The notes: generated by a model from the letters alone, not told the origin. 64,000 bases of DNA from CAVWNR01 sp963756525 (GCA_963756525.1 CAVWNR010000002.1:248001-312000); one strand, 5' to 3'; shown: positions 26,024 to 35,243, numbered from the stretch's first letter. Numbers and translations are program-made.

Positions 26024-28306
26024 ATCGCGGTGAACTTGCGGCGACTCCTGAGCGATGCCGTCGGCGACGAGTCGCTCGATCTGCTCCGGTGTGCGGCCCA
26101 GCTCGGCGAGCACGGTCCGAGTCTGCGCACCGAACATCGGCATCGCAGCCAGCTGCGGCACGCGCAGCTGTTCCGAGCGAATCGGATAGCGCTCGACCAG
26201 CACCTGCTCCGGCGTGCCCATCACCTGCGTGATCTCGTAGAGATTGCGACTGCGAATCCCGGGATCGTCGGGCAGCTCGGGGATCCGGCGCATCGCACCG
26301 GCAGGCACGCCTGCCGCCTGCAGCTCGCGGGCGACCTTCTCCGCAGAACGCTCGCGCACGAAACCGGCCAGCTGTTCGGCCGGATCCGACCCGGTCGGTA
26401 CGCCGAGCACCCGGCGCAGCGTGGCGAGTTGCTCGGGAGTCTGCGGGTCGACGATGCACCACTCGTCCGCGCCGGCCGCCTGCAGCACGATCTGGTCCAG
26501 CAGGTGCGTTGCCACGTCGCCGGGCGGCCGCGCCGCGCCGGGCGCGACGGACTCGGTGGCCAGCAACTCGGCCAGTTGCACCAGCGCGACATCGGATTGG
26601 GCCACCGTGACATGGGCAGCGCGGCCGGTGCGAATCCGGTCGAGCAGGCAAGCGAGCGCGGCGACGGCGCACACCCGGCCGACCAGATGATCGGGGTAGA
26701 TCGTGATGCCGTCGGCGAAGTAGTCGGAATCCGCATTCGCGCGCCACAGCCAGGTCTGGCCCGTAGCAGCGCGCACCAGCGGGCCGTAACCCATCGCGGT
26801 GCGCCAGGGGCCGGTGTCACCGAAGGCGCTCGTCTCGACGCACACGACCCGCGGGTTGATCGTGAGGAGCTCGTCATAGGAGATGCCGAGCCGCTCGACG
26901 GTTCCAGGTTTGAAGTTGGACGTCACGATGTCGGCGCGGCGGACCAGCTCGTAGAACAGCTCCCGGCCCAGCTCGCTACGCAGATCCAGGCCGACCGACT
27001 CCTTGCCACGATGCCCGCGGGCAAGCGCCGGCGTGACGGAGTCGAACGAGCGGCGCATGCCGTCGGGGAAGTTGGTGTTCTCGACCCGGATCACCCGCGC
27101 GCCCTGCTCGGCGAAGAGCTCGCCGACCACGGCACCAGCCACGATGACCCCGAGATCGAGCACCGTCAGACCGCTCAACGGATACCGCCCGGACGCCCCG
27201 CTGCCCGGTAGCTGCCAGCCGACGGCCGGCTCGTCGTCCGAGGGTGAGCGTGGCACGGTTCGCCTGCCGTTGATGCAGGCCATTCCCTCGGCGGCGATCA
27301 CCGACCGCCCGTCCAGCCGACCCACGTCGGTCAACAGGCCGGCGTGCTGGAAATGCTCCTCGTCCAGCACGTCGCCGAGCGAGAGCACCGCAGCGGCCGG
27401 GATGCGTCGCTGCCGGCACTGCTGCACCAGCTCGGCGCAGGTCATCCGCGCGAAGAAGTCGCGCAGCATGGGCAGGATCAGATCCGCGTGGGCCAGCCGT
27501 CCGGGGTTGGTGAGCAGCTCGTCGCCCAGCAACGGCGCGGGGCTGCCCATCCAGTCCAGCAGCGACAGCCACTGGCCCTTCGCCAGCACGCACACCCGGA
27601 CGTACCCGTCGCGCACCCGGTAGATCGGGTACAGGTGCGCCGCATCCGGGCGATCGGACGCATCCAACAGGTCCGGCGTCCCGGAGCCGCTCATCCCGTA
27701 CGAGGGATCCAGGCAGACCGCGCCGCACTCGAAGATCGAGCAGTCCAGCACCGCGCCCGGCCGCTGCGCACCGGTGAACGACCGGTACACGGCGACCATG
27801 ATCGCCCAGACGATCTGCTGCGCCGCGCTGCGGGTGAAGATCTCCCCGGGCTGCAGCAGCGGCGGGCGCCCGGGCTCGCCCGAGCGCGACAGCGTGCCGC
27901 TGAGCGCCTTGTAGACGGCCTCGGTGCCGATCCAGCCCGCGCGCTCGCCGGTCAGGCCGAAGTCGGTGAGCACCGCGATCACCAGGTGCGGATGCTCCTC
28001 GGCGATCTGCATGATGTCGGCGAACCCACAGGCCGCGGCTGCTGCCGGCGTCACGATCAACGCGTCGGCGCCGCCCAACCGGTCCGCGAGCTGCGTCCGC
28101 GCCGCCGACGGGTCATCCGGCACGGTGCTGAAACGCTTCCCGCGCGACTCCAGCAGATCGCGCAGCGGGCGGGCGGAGTCGCTCGCACCGTCCGCCCGCA
28201 GCACCTGCACGTCCGCGCCGAGATCGACGAAGGACTTGCCGAGCGACGGCAGCGCGTCGTCGGCGAGCGTGACGATCCGCAGGCCGGCCAGCGGCGCGGC
28301 TGTCAT
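26021..28306 (-). CDS. Double-length family III (CaiB/BaiF) CoA-transferase-like protein
   Basis: A 761-residue protein made of two CaiB/BaiF units, about residues 1-370 and 376-761. Family III CoA-transferases use an Asp that forms an acyl anhydride. Aligning the FGxTG...SG segment, unit 1 has Glu129 (GWIGTEAVYKALSG) and unit 2 has Gly508 (AMGYGPLVRAATG) at that place, so neither unit has the canonical nucleophile. Other fold motifs such as VLDLGVIVAG and GKESVGLDL are intact. It may be a racemase-like, non-classical or structural member. The start at 28306 overlaps the acyl-CoA dehydrogenase stop as ATGA; the in-frame extension further upstream is antisense-like. Confidence 0.85.
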   Translation of the reverse strand: MTAAPLAGLRIVTLADDALPSLGKSFVDLGADVQVLRADGASDSARPLRDLLESRGKRFSTVPDDPSAARTQLADRLGGADALIVTPAAAAACGFADIMQIAEEHPHLVIAVLTDFGLTGERAGWIGTEAVYKALSGTLSRSGEPGRPPLLQPGEIFTRSAAQQIVWAIMVAVYRSFTGAQRPGAVLDCSIFECGAVCLDPSYGMSGSGTPDLLDASDRPDAAHLYPIYRVRDGYVRVCVLAKGQWLSLLDWMGSPAPLLGDELLTNPGRLAHADLILPMLRDFFARMTCAELVQQCRQRRIPAAAVLSLGDVLDEEHFQHAGLLTDVGRLDGRSVIAAEGMACINGRRTVPRSPSDDEPAVGWQLPGSGASGRYPLSGLTVLDLGVIVAGAVVGELFAEQGARVIRVENTNFPDGMRRSFDSVTPALARGHRGKESVGLDLRSELGRELFYELVRRADIVTSNFKPGTVERLGISYDELLTINPRVVCVETSAFGDTGPWRTAMGYGPLVRAATGQTWLWRANADSDYFADGITIYPDHLVGRVCAVAALACLLDRIRTGRAAHVTVAQSDVALVQLAELLATESVAPGAARPPGDVATHLLDQIVLQAAGADEWCIVDPQTPEQLATLRRVLGVPTGSDPAEQLAGFVRERSAEKVARELQAAGVPAGAMRRIPELPDDPGIRSRNLYEITQVMGTPEQVLVERYPIRSEQLRVPQLAAMPMFGAQTRTVLAELGRTPEQIERLVADGIAQESPQVHRD

Positions 28307-29454
28307 TGCCGCACCTCGTCGAACGGGACGTCCTTCGACGGGTCCGCCTCCTTCGGCAGGCCGAGGATCCGCTCGCTGATGATGTTCCGCTGGATCTGGT
28401 CGGTGCCGCCGCCGATCGAGGTGAAGTAGGCGTCGAGGGTGAAGAAGTTCGCCAGCTCCGCCTCGTTCGGCGGCTCGGTGTGCTCGTCGAGCAGTGTGGC
28501 CGCGCCGACGATGTCGCGGCGGACGCGCGCCGTACCGTGCAGGATCCGCGACATCGCGAGCTTGCCCATCGACACCGATGCCGGGTCTGCGCCGCGTCCC
28601 TCGGCCGCGTAGCGGACCGTGTTGAGGCGCGCCGCGGCCCGCGCGGCGTAGACGTCCGCGAGCGCCGCGACGGTCGCCGCATCGTCGAGCTTGCCGTGCC
28701 GACGCGCGAGCCCGATCAGGTCGTCCGCCGTACCGATGTAGCGAGGGTCCGCCGCGCGCGAGCCGACACCGCGCACGCCCATCACCGACCGCTCGAAACC
28801 GAGCGCGGTCATCAGCGTCTGCCATCCCGCGTTGACCTCGCCCAGCCGGTTGGTGTCGTCGACGAACGCGTCGGTGAGAAAAACTTCGGTGAAGTGCTCG
28901 TCTCCCGTGATCTGCACAATCGGACGCACCTCGACACCGGGCTGGCGCATCGGGAGCACGAAGAACGTGATCCCCCGATGCTTCGGCACGCTGCGATCGG
29001 TGCGCCCCGCGAGCAGGCCGAAGGTCGCGCGCTGCGCGCCCGAAGTCCATACTTTCTGGCCGTTCACCCGCCACCGGTCGCCTTCGCGTACCGCGCTCGT
29101 GCGCAGGCTCGCGAGGTCCGAGCCGGCGCCGGGCTCGCTGTAGAGCAGGCATCCGGTCGCCGCTCCGGTCAGCAGGTCACGCAGGTAGGTCCGCCGCAGC
29201 GTGTCGGAACCGAGGTGGTAGATGACCCGCGCGTGCAGGTTGGTGCGATCGGCCCGGCCGGGTGCGCCCACCCGCGCAAACTCGTCGCCCACGATCTCCG
29301 CGTCGGGCACCGACAGCTCCCGGCCGAACCACTCCCGGCTCCAGGTCGGCACCAGCCAGCCGGCGTCGAGCGCGGCCTCGCGGAACCGTCGCAGATCAGC
29401 CCCGCCCTGCCAGTTCTCATCCAGCCAACGGCGCACCTCGTCCCGGGCAGTCAC
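28303..29454 (-). CDS. Acyl-CoA dehydrogenase (FadE-type), subunit of a likely heteromer
   Basis: A 383-residue flavoprotein of the acyl-CoA dehydrogenase family. The FAD/substrate loop YSEPGAGSDLA, the VNGQKVWTSGA strand and the C-terminal GGGTDQIQRNIISERI are present. It pairs with the 352-residue FadE directly upstream; adjacent unequal FadE pairs in actinobacteria often form alpha2beta2 enzymes, for example ChsE4-ChsE5. The GTG at 29454 is used; its GGAGG lies inside a 63-bp hairpin repeat that fills the gap to the upstream gene. It overlaps the CoA-transferase downstream by ATGA. Confidence 0.92.
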   Translation of the reverse strand: MTARDEVRRWLDENWQGGADLRRFREAALDAGWLVPTWSREWFGRELSVPDAEIVGDEFARVGAPGRADRTNLHARVIYHLGSDTLRRTYLRDLLTGAATGCLLYSEPGAGSDLASLRTSAVREGDRWRVNGQKVWTSGAQRATFGLLAGRTDRSVPKHRGITFFVLPMRQPGVEVRPIVQITGDEHFTEVFLTDAFVDDTNRLGEVNAGWQTLMTALGFERSVMGVRGVGSRAADPRYIGTADDLIGLARRHGKLDDAATVAALADVYAARAAARLNTVRYAAEGRGADPASVSMGKLAMSRILHGTARVRRDIVGAATLLDEHTEPPNEAELANFFTLDAYFTSIGGGTDQIQRNIISERILGLPKEADPSKDVPFDEVRQ

Positions 29455-29517
29455 GAGCCGGCCTCCGGCGTGAGTACACAACTGGAGCGGAGCGACGGAG
29501 GCCGGCGGGCTAGCACA
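29455..29517 (-). repeat. 63-bp intercistronic hairpin repeat, copy A
   Basis: This copy matches copy B at 33972-34034 in 61 of 63 positions in inverted orientation. On the minus strand it is flanked by GTGAC on both sides (29518-29522 and 29450-29454), so it looks inserted into a GTGA stop/start overlap with duplication of the target. The 11-bp stem GCCGGCCTCCG/CGGAGGCCGGC encloses the GGAGG that serves the downstream acyl-CoA dehydrogenase GTG. Confidence 0.8.
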
Positions 29518-29518
29518 G

Positions 29519-30577
29519 TCACGGGTGCACCTGCTCGCCGGCAACGCGCTGTACGTACTCGGCACGCAGCCGGGCGGGCTCGCCGAAGATGTACCGGTCG
29601 GACTCCGCGCGCCGCCGGTACAGGTGGGCGCTGCACTCGACGGTGAACCCGATGCCGCCGTGCACCTGGATGTTCGCCGCGGCGACGTCGGCGAACTTGT
29701 CGGCGCAGTAGAACGCGGCCAGGGCGAGCAGCTCCGCCGCGTCCGGCGACTCGGCGACGTATGCGGCGATCGCCAGCCGGACCACCGACAGCGCCGATTC
29801 CGCGTCGACGTAGCAATCCGCGAGGATGTGCTTGATCGCCTGGAAGCTGCCGATCTCCCGGCCGAACTGCACGCGCTGCCGCGCGTAGTCGACGGCCTGG
29901 TCGAGTGCGGCGCGAGCACCGCCTGCGCATTCTGCGGCCACCGCCAGCCGCCCGGCTGCCAGCATGCGTCCGAAGGCCGCGCGTGCCGCGTCACCCTCGG
30001 CAAGCGCGATCGCCGAGGCGGCATCTGCGCTGACGTCGGCGTAGCCGCGGGTCAGATCGAAGGACACCCGCGGCGTAACGGCAAACTCGCTAGCAACAAC
30101 GATGCGATCGCCGCCGTCGCCGACCAGCAGGATGACATCGGCGAGGTCACCGTCGAGGACGTACCGGAACTGTGCGTAGTCGCCCACCCAGGCCACCGCG
30201 GCGATCCGCTCACCGGACCCGATCGCCGCGAGCAGCTGACCGGCCGGCGCACCCGCGCCACCCTCGACCAGGCCGGCCAACAGCGCCGGCGCGAGCACCC
30301 CGCTCGACAGGAACGGCACCGCGGCCAGCTCCGCGCCGAGCGCCTCGGCCACGCGTCCTGCCTCGACGAGCGATGCACCGGCGCCGCCGAACGCATCCGG
30401 CACGAGCAGCGCGCCGATGCCCAGCTCGGCCGACAGCTGCCGCCACTGCTCCCGGGCCGCGCTGGCGTCGCGGATCCGTCCCGGCCGGGCGACGGTGGGC
30501 TCGGGCAGGCGTTTGCGGCAGTAGCCGCGGATGCCCGCGGCGAACTCGTCGAGTTCGCCCGCCGTCATGGTCGTCAT
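29519..30577 (-). CDS. Acyl-CoA dehydrogenase (FadE-type), second subunit
   Basis: A 352-residue acyl-CoA dehydrogenase-like protein, shorter than its neighbour. Recognisable parts are the N-terminal helical domain (ALLVPDAFGGAGASLVEAG), the C-terminal helix DYARQRVQFGREIGSFQAIK and the flavin-adenine contact VHGGIGFTVECSAHLY. The typical SEPGAGSD loop of the partner is not evident, consistent with a heteromeric enzyme in which cofactor-binding is split. It overlaps the upstream FadD by ATGA. The dehydrogenase pair would introduce a double bond into a bulky or branched acyl-CoA. Confidence 0.9.
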   Translation of the reverse strand: MTTMTAGELDEFAAGIRGYCRKRLPEPTVARPGRIRDASAAREQWRQLSAELGIGALLVPDAFGGAGASLVEAGRVAEALGAELAAVPFLSSGVLAPALLAGLVEGGAGAPAGQLLAAIGSGERIAAVAWVGDYAQFRYVLDGDLADVILLVGDGGDRIVVASEFAVTPRVSFDLTRGYADVSADAASAIALAEGDAARAAFGRMLAAGRLAVAAECAGGARAALDQAVDYARQRVQFGREIGSFQAIKHILADCYVDAESALSVVRLAIAAYVAESPDAAELLALAAFYCADKFADVAAANIQVHGGIGFTVECSAHLYRRRAESDRYIFGEPARLRAEYVQRVAGEQVHP

Positions 30578-32157
30578 CGGCTGGAGTTCCCTTCGACGGG
30601 GGCGTAGCGCTGGCGCAGCGCCTCCTTCGCGACCTTGCCGGCGGCGTTGCGCGGCAACGCGTCGACGACCTCCAGCGCGGTCGGCAGCTTGTACCGGGCG
30701 AGGGAGCCGGTTGTCCAGGTCCGCAGCGCGTCGATGTCAAGCGTCGAGCCGGCGCGCAGCGCGGCGACGGCCACCGGGGTCTCGCCCCACTTCGGGTGCG
30801 GCCGTCCGATGACGCTGACCTCGACGATGTCGGGATGGCCGGCCAGCGCGTTCTCGACCTCGGCGCAGTAGACGTTCTCCCCACCTGAGATGATCATGTC
30901 CTTGACCCGGTCGACGACGTAGACGAAGCCGTCCTCGTCCACCCGTACGAGGTCGCCGGAGTGGAACCAGCCGCCGGCGAAAGCCTTCTCGGTCGCCTCC
31001 GGGTTACGCCAGTAACCCTGCATGACGGTAGGGCCCTGGTACACGATTTCGCCGATCTCGCCTGGCGGAACGTCGTTCATCGCGGTGTCGACGACCCTTA
31101 TCGCGATGGTGGCCACCGGCCGGCCGACCGAGCCGATCTTGCGCAGCGCGTCGGCGCCCTCCAGGGCGCAGGTGACCGGCGACATCTCCGTCTGCCCGAA
31201 CAACGCGACGTTGAGCGCGTCCGGGAAGACCTCGGCCATCCGGCGCAGCAGCGTCTCCGCGGCCGGGGCTGCCCCCCAGCTCATCACCCGCAGCGCCGAC
31301 AGGTCACGCCGAGCGACGCCGGGGTCCGCGCAGAGCGCCTGCCACTGCGCAGGTACCAGGAACACCGTGCTGACCCGCTCGCGCTCGAGCACGTCCAGCA
31401 CCGTCGTCGGGTCGAACGCGCCGCTGGGCTCGATCACCAGGGTGCCGCCGACGAGGATCATCGCCACGATCGAGCCGACGGCGCCGATGTGGAACATCGG
31501 TACAGCCACCAGGTTCACGTCGCCCTCGGCGCACAGCCGCCACGCCCGGATGACCGTGATCGCCTGCCCCTGCAAGTTCCGATGCGCGAGCACCGCGCCC
31601 TTCGGCCGACCCGTCGTGCCCGAGGTGTACATGATCAGCGCCGGGGTTTCCTCCGCAACGTCCACCGGCTGCTGTGATTCGCCCGCCTCGGCGAGCAGGG
31701 AGTCGTAGTCCTCGGCGCCCGGCCATTGCGCCGAGCCGACGACGACCGTGGGCAGCCGGCGCGCGCCTTGTGCGGCGGCCTGCTGCGCCACCTGCGCGGT
31801 GCCGTCGTCGGCGACGAGCAGCGCTGCGCCCGAGTCGTCGAGCAGGTAGGCCACCTCCGGCGCGGTGAGCCGGAAGTTCACCGGCACCGCGCTCGCCCCC
31901 AGCAGGTTGGCCGCAAGCACCGTCTCGAGGAACTCGGGCCGGTTCGTCGTGAGCAGGGCCACGCGGTCGCCGAAGGACACGCCGCGCCGCGCCAAAGCGC
32001 CGGCCAGGGCGTGCACCCGATCACGCAGTTCCCGCCAGGTCGTGGTCCGTCCCTGGAAGCGCAGCGCGGCCCGATCGGGTATGGCGAAGGCGTGCCGCTC
32101 GAGGTGCGCGGTCCAGTGGTTGCGCCGCCCTGGGTGTGCGTCGGTGCTGATCGTCAT
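30574..32157 (-). CDS. Acyl-CoA synthetase (FadD-type)
   Basis: A 527-residue AMP-forming ligase with all main motifs: IMYTSGTTGRPKGAV, ALFGQTEMSPVT, DRVKDMIISGGENVY, and the catalytic Lys in RNAAGKVAKEAL. The start at 32157 begins the long minus-strand lipid operon and faces the plus-strand 3-hydroxyacyl-CoA dehydrogenase across an 84-bp gap. It overlaps the downstream FadE by ATGA. It would activate the free acid that enters the pathway encoded on this strand; the acid itself is unknown. Confidence 0.93.
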   Translation of the reverse strand: MTISTDAHPGRRNHWTAHLERHAFAIPDRAALRFQGRTTTWRELRDRVHALAGALARRGVSFGDRVALLTTNRPEFLETVLAANLLGASAVPVNFRLTAPEVAYLLDDSGAALLVADDGTAQVAQQAAAQGARRLPTVVVGSAQWPGAEDYDSLLAEAGESQQPVDVAEETPALIMYTSGTTGRPKGAVLAHRNLQGQAITVIRAWRLCAEGDVNLVAVPMFHIGAVGSIVAMILVGGTLVIEPSGAFDPTTVLDVLERERVSTVFLVPAQWQALCADPGVARRDLSALRVMSWGAAPAAETLLRRMAEVFPDALNVALFGQTEMSPVTCALEGADALRKIGSVGRPVATIAIRVVDTAMNDVPPGEIGEIVYQGPTVMQGYWRNPEATEKAFAGGWFHSGDLVRVDEDGFVYVVDRVKDMIISGGENVYCAEVENALAGHPDIVEVSVIGRPHPKWGETPVAVAALRAGSTLDIDALRTWTTGSLARYKLPTALEVVDALPRNAAGKVAKEALRQRYAPVEGNSSR

Positions 32158-32241
32158 GCGCAGATCCGCTCGATGATCGTGCCGTTGGGAGGTGCCCCGT
32201 ACTCTAGACCGCAGTGATCAACAAAGGACGGGGAGGCAGCG

Positions 32242-33201
32242 GTGACCGACATCGACGAGACGCCCCGGACGGTGGCGGTGCTGGGCGCCGGGGTGATCGG
32301 CATGTCGTGGGCGACCCTGTTCGCCGCCCGCGGGCTCACCGTGCGCGTCTGGGATCCACGCGATATCCGCGACGAACTCCGGGAGAGCGTCACCCAGTTC
32401 GCCGGGGCGCTGCCCGAAGGGCCGCGCGACCCGGCCGAGCTGCTCGCGGCAATCGAGGTCTGCGACGACGTCGCGAGCGCCGTCCGCGACGCTCAGGTCG
32501 TGCAGGAGAACGGCCCGGAGCGCATCGAGCTCAAGCGCGAGCTCTACTCCACCGTCGAGGCGCACGTCGGGCCGGAGGCGTTCATTTTCTCCTCCACGTC
32601 GGGCATCATGCCCAGCGATCTCGCCGAGAAGCTGGCGCACCCCGGACGGCTGCTCATCGGGCATCCGTTCAACCCGCCCCACGTCCTCCCGCTGGTCGAG
32701 GTCGTCCCTGGCGCGAAGACCGACCCGGCGACGGTCGAGGCCGCCGTGGCTTTCTACACCGCGCTCGGGAAGGTGCCGGTGGTGCTGCACAAGGAGATCG
32801 GCGGCTTCGTCGCGAACCGCCTGCAGTCGGCGATCTTCCGCGAGTCGGTCTACCTCGTGCTCGAAGGGGTCGTCTCGGAGGAGGAGCTCGACCGGATCGT
32901 CACCGAGTCGATCGGCGTGCGCTGGGCGACCGCCGGACCGTTCCAGAGCATGCACCTCGGCGGCGGCCCCGGCGGGCTCCGGCACATGTTCGAACACCTC
33001 GGGCCCGGCATGCGGCGGCGGTGGAAGTCGCTGGGCGATCCGGAGCTGACCCCGGAGGCGGCGGACCGGCTGGCGAGCGAGATAGAGGCGCGGTTCGCCG
33101 GGCGCAGCTACGCCGAGCTCACCGCCGAGCGCGACCGGGCGCAACTCGCCGTGCTGGCCGCACGGAAACGCATCGCCGAGCCGCCTACGGGCCCGGCCTG
33201 A
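32242..33201 (+). CDS. 3-hydroxyacyl-CoA dehydrogenase-family oxidoreductase (carnitine dehydrogenase-like)
   Basis: A 319-residue NAD-dependent dehydrogenase. The N-terminal Rossmann loop is VLGAGVIGMSW, the catalytic region includes GHPFNPPHVLPLVEVV, and the C-terminal helical domain follows EIGGFVANRLQ. The overall length and sequence are closest to L-carnitine dehydrogenase and L-gulonate 3-dehydrogenase relatives and are smaller than FadB. GGGAGG at 32231-32236 precedes the GTG at 32242. It heads the plus-strand operon with the decarboxylase-family and CoA-transferase genes, so its product may be a beta-keto acid. Confidence 0.87.
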   Translation: MTDIDETPRTVAVLGAGVIGMSWATLFAARGLTVRVWDPRDIRDELRESVTQFAGALPEGPRDPAELLAAIEVCDDVASAVRDAQVVQENGPERIELKRELYSTVEAHVGPEAFIFSSTSGIMPSDLAEKLAHPGRLLIGHPFNPPHVLPLVEVVPGAKTDPATVEAAVAFYTALGKVPVVLHKEIGGFVANRLQSAIFRESVYLVLEGVVSEEELDRIVTESIGVRWATAGPFQSMHLGGGPGGLRHMFEHLGPGMRRRWKSLGDPELTPEAADRLASEIEARFAGRSYAELTAERDRAQLAVLAARKRIAEPPTGPA

Positions 33202-33217
33202 GCCGGCAGGAGACCCC

Positions 33218-33970
33218 GTGCGCATCGACCAGGTCCGGCGGCTGCAGACCACACCGATCGGAGCACCCGCCTACCCGGGTGGCGGGTCCTACCGCTTCTA
33301 CGACCGGGAGTACTTCAACATCGTCTACCGGACCGATCCCGAGGCGCTGCGGGCGGTCGTCCCGGAGCCGCTTACCGTCGCCGAGCCACTGGTCAAGTTC
33401 GAGGTGATGAAGATGCCGAACGTGACCGGCCTCGGCAGCTTCAACGAGTCGGGCCAGGTGCTCCGGGTGGAGTACGAGGGGCAGCCCGCCGACTACCTGC
33501 ATGCCATGTACGTCGACAGCCTCGCCTCGATCGCCAGCGGCCGCGAGATCAGCGCCTACCCCAAGAAGCTCGGCGCGCCGTCGCTCTACGTGGACTCCGA
33601 CACCCTCGTCGGCACGCTCGACTACGGCACGCTGCGGGTGGCGAACGCGACGATGGGCTTCAAGCACGCCCCGCTGGCCGAGGAGGACGCCCGGGCCGAG
33701 ATCACCGCCCCCACCTACGCGCTGAAGATCGTTCCCGGCTACGACCGGCGCCCCCGCATCCTCGAACTCGTCCGCAGCCAGATCCCCGACGTCACCGTGA
33801 AAGAAGCGTGGACCGGGCCGGCCCGGCTGCAGCTGTTCGAGCACGCGCTGGCGCCGCTGGCCGACCTGCCGGTGCGCGAGGTGGTCTCGGCCAGCCACAT
33901 CCGCGTCGACCTCACCCTCGGCCGATTCACCCCGGTCTTCGACTACCTGGCCGAGGAGCCGCCAGCATGA
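33218..33970 (+). CDS. Acetoacetate decarboxylase-family protein
   Basis: A 250-residue member of the acetoacetate decarboxylase fold. The Schiff-base motif SAYPKKLGAP is present with Lys116/Lys117, and a conserved Glu occurs in FNESGQV near residue 77. Authentic decarboxylases use the first Lys of this pair, perturbed by the second. This supports decarboxylation of a beta-keto acid formed by the preceding dehydrogenase, although some family members have other Schiff-base reactions. The GTG at 33218 follows the previous stop by 16 bp. A 63-bp hairpin repeat separates its TGA from the next gene. Confidence 0.88.
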   Translation: MRIDQVRRLQTTPIGAPAYPGGGSYRFYDREYFNIVYRTDPEALRAVVPEPLTVAEPLVKFEVMKMPNVTGLGSFNESGQVLRVEYEGQPADYLHAMYVDSLASIASGREISAYPKKLGAPSLYVDSDTLVGTLDYGTLRVANATMGFKHAPLAEEDARAEITAPTYALKIVPGYDRRPRILELVRSQIPDVTVKEAWTGPARLQLFEHALAPLADLPVREVVSASHIRVDLTLGRFTPVFDYLAEEPPA

Positions 33971-33971
33971 C

Positions 33972-34034
33972 GGTGCTAGCCCGCCGGCCTCCGTCGCTCC
34001 GCTCCAGTTGTGTGCTCACGCCGGAGGCCGGCTC
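33972..34034 (+). repeat. 63-bp intercistronic hairpin repeat, copy B
   Basis: Identical to copy A (29455-29517, inverted) except at element positions 1 and 43. It is flanked by ATGAC at 33967-33971 and 34035-34039. The first holds the stop of the decarboxylase-family gene and the second the start of the CoA-transferase. The stem is 33983-33993 with 34022-34032, loop 28 nt. GGAGG at 34023-34027 lies in the stem, seven bases before the ATG. Confidence 0.8.
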
Positions 34035-35243
34035 ATGACAACGGCCCTCGACGGCATCCGCGTCGTCGAGCTGGCCAGCTGGATGGCCGGGCCGGGAGCG
34101 ACGGCGATGATGGCCGACCTCGGCGCGGACGTCGTCAAGGTCGAGCCATTGCGCGGTGACGCGATGCGCGGCGCGACCCGTCAGCCGGAAGGCGACGGAG
34201 TGCCGAAAGTAGACGCCAGCTTCCAGCACGACAACCGCGGCAAGCGCGGTATCGCGGTCGCGGTGAACAAGCCCGAGGGCGCCGATCTGGTGCGTCGGCT
34301 GGCGTCGCGGGCCGATGTGTTCGTCTGCAACCTGCTGCCGCGCCGGCAGCTGAAATACGGGCTGGACAGCGACTCGCTGCTCGCGCTGAACCCGCGGCTG
34401 GTGCACGCGACGCTGACCGGCTACGGCGTCACCGGCCCGGACGTCGAGCGAGCGGGCTACGACATCACCGCGTTCTTCGGCCGCGGCGGACTGGTGCACA
34501 CGATGGCCGAGCCCGGCAGCTGGGCGCCGCGGGTGCGGCCGGCGATGGGTGACCACGCCGCGTCGCTGGCGTTGTTGTCCTCGGTGCTGGCGGCCCTGCG
34601 GCTCGTCGAGCGCACCGGCGCCGGCCAGGTCGTCGACGTGAGCCTCTACGCCACCGCGGCCTGGATGATGGCCACCGACCTCGCGGCGACCCTGGTCGAC
34701 GGGAACAACCCCACCCAGCTGGGACGACGCGGGCGCCCGCATGCCCTGCACGGATCCTTCAAGACCGCCGACGAGCGCTGGGTGCTGCTGTTCATGCCGG
34801 AAGAGCGGTGGTGGCCGGCCTTCTGCGACGCGGTCGGCCGGCCGCGGTGGCGCAGCGACGAGCGGTTCGCGACCTACCCGGCCCGCAAGGCGAACATGTC
34901 CGAGCTGACCGACGAGATGGACCAGCTCTTCGCCGAGCGGACGCTGCGCGAATGGGGTGAGCTGTTCGACGCGCACGGGTTCATCTGGGGACCGGCTGCG
35001 ACCGTGGCCGAGTTCGCCGCCGACCCGCAGGCCGAGCAGATCGGGTTGTTCCCGACGCTGGAGACGCCGGCGGGGCCCATCCGGACGGTCAGCCCACCGT
35101 TGTCGATCGCCGGCGCCGATGTGCGGCCGCGAGGGCCGGCCCCGGAGATCGGTCAGCACACCGCCGAGGTGCTCAGCGAACTCGGGCTCTCCGACGACGA
35201 GCTGCGCTCCTTCGCCGCCGGCGACGTGATCGGTCTGCCGTGA
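34035..35243 (+). CDS. Family III (CaiB/BaiF) CoA-transferase
   Basis: A 402-residue single-unit CoA-transferase. The N-terminal VVELASWMAGPGA and GADVVKVEPL are typical, and the catalytic Asp143 is present in ERAGYDITAFF, unlike in the double-length paralogue at 26021-28306. It should transfer CoA between acids, or act as an alpha-methylacyl-CoA racemase-type enzyme. The ATG at 34035 is chosen because its Shine-Dalgarno is part of the preceding 63-bp hairpin repeat. It is the third gene of the plus-strand operon and precedes the PHA synthase genes. Confidence 0.9.
   Translation: MTTALDGIRVVELASWMAGPGATAMMADLGADVVKVEPLRGDAMRGATRQPEGDGVPKVDASFQHDNRGKRGIAVAVNKPEGADLVRRLASRADVFVCNLLPRRQLKYGLDSDSLLALNPRLVHATLTGYGVTGPDVERAGYDITAFFGRGGLVHTMAEPGSWAPRVRPAMGDHAASLALLSSVLAALRLVERTGAGQVVDVSLYATAAWMMATDLAATLVDGNNPTQLGRRGRPHALHGSFKTADERWVLLFMPEERWWPAFCDAVGRPRWRSDERFATYPARKANMSELTDEMDQLFAERTLREWGELFDAHGFIWGPAATVAEFAADPQAEQIGLFPTLETPAGPIRTVSPPLSIAGADVRPRGPAPEIGQHTAEVLSELGLSDDELRSFAAGDVIGLP

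Noticed and set aside
28307..29152. N-terminal extension of the double CoA-transferase
   Set aside because: It reads the acyl-CoA dehydrogenase gene in a wrong frame; the ATG at 28306 gives a normal family start and an ATGA overlap.
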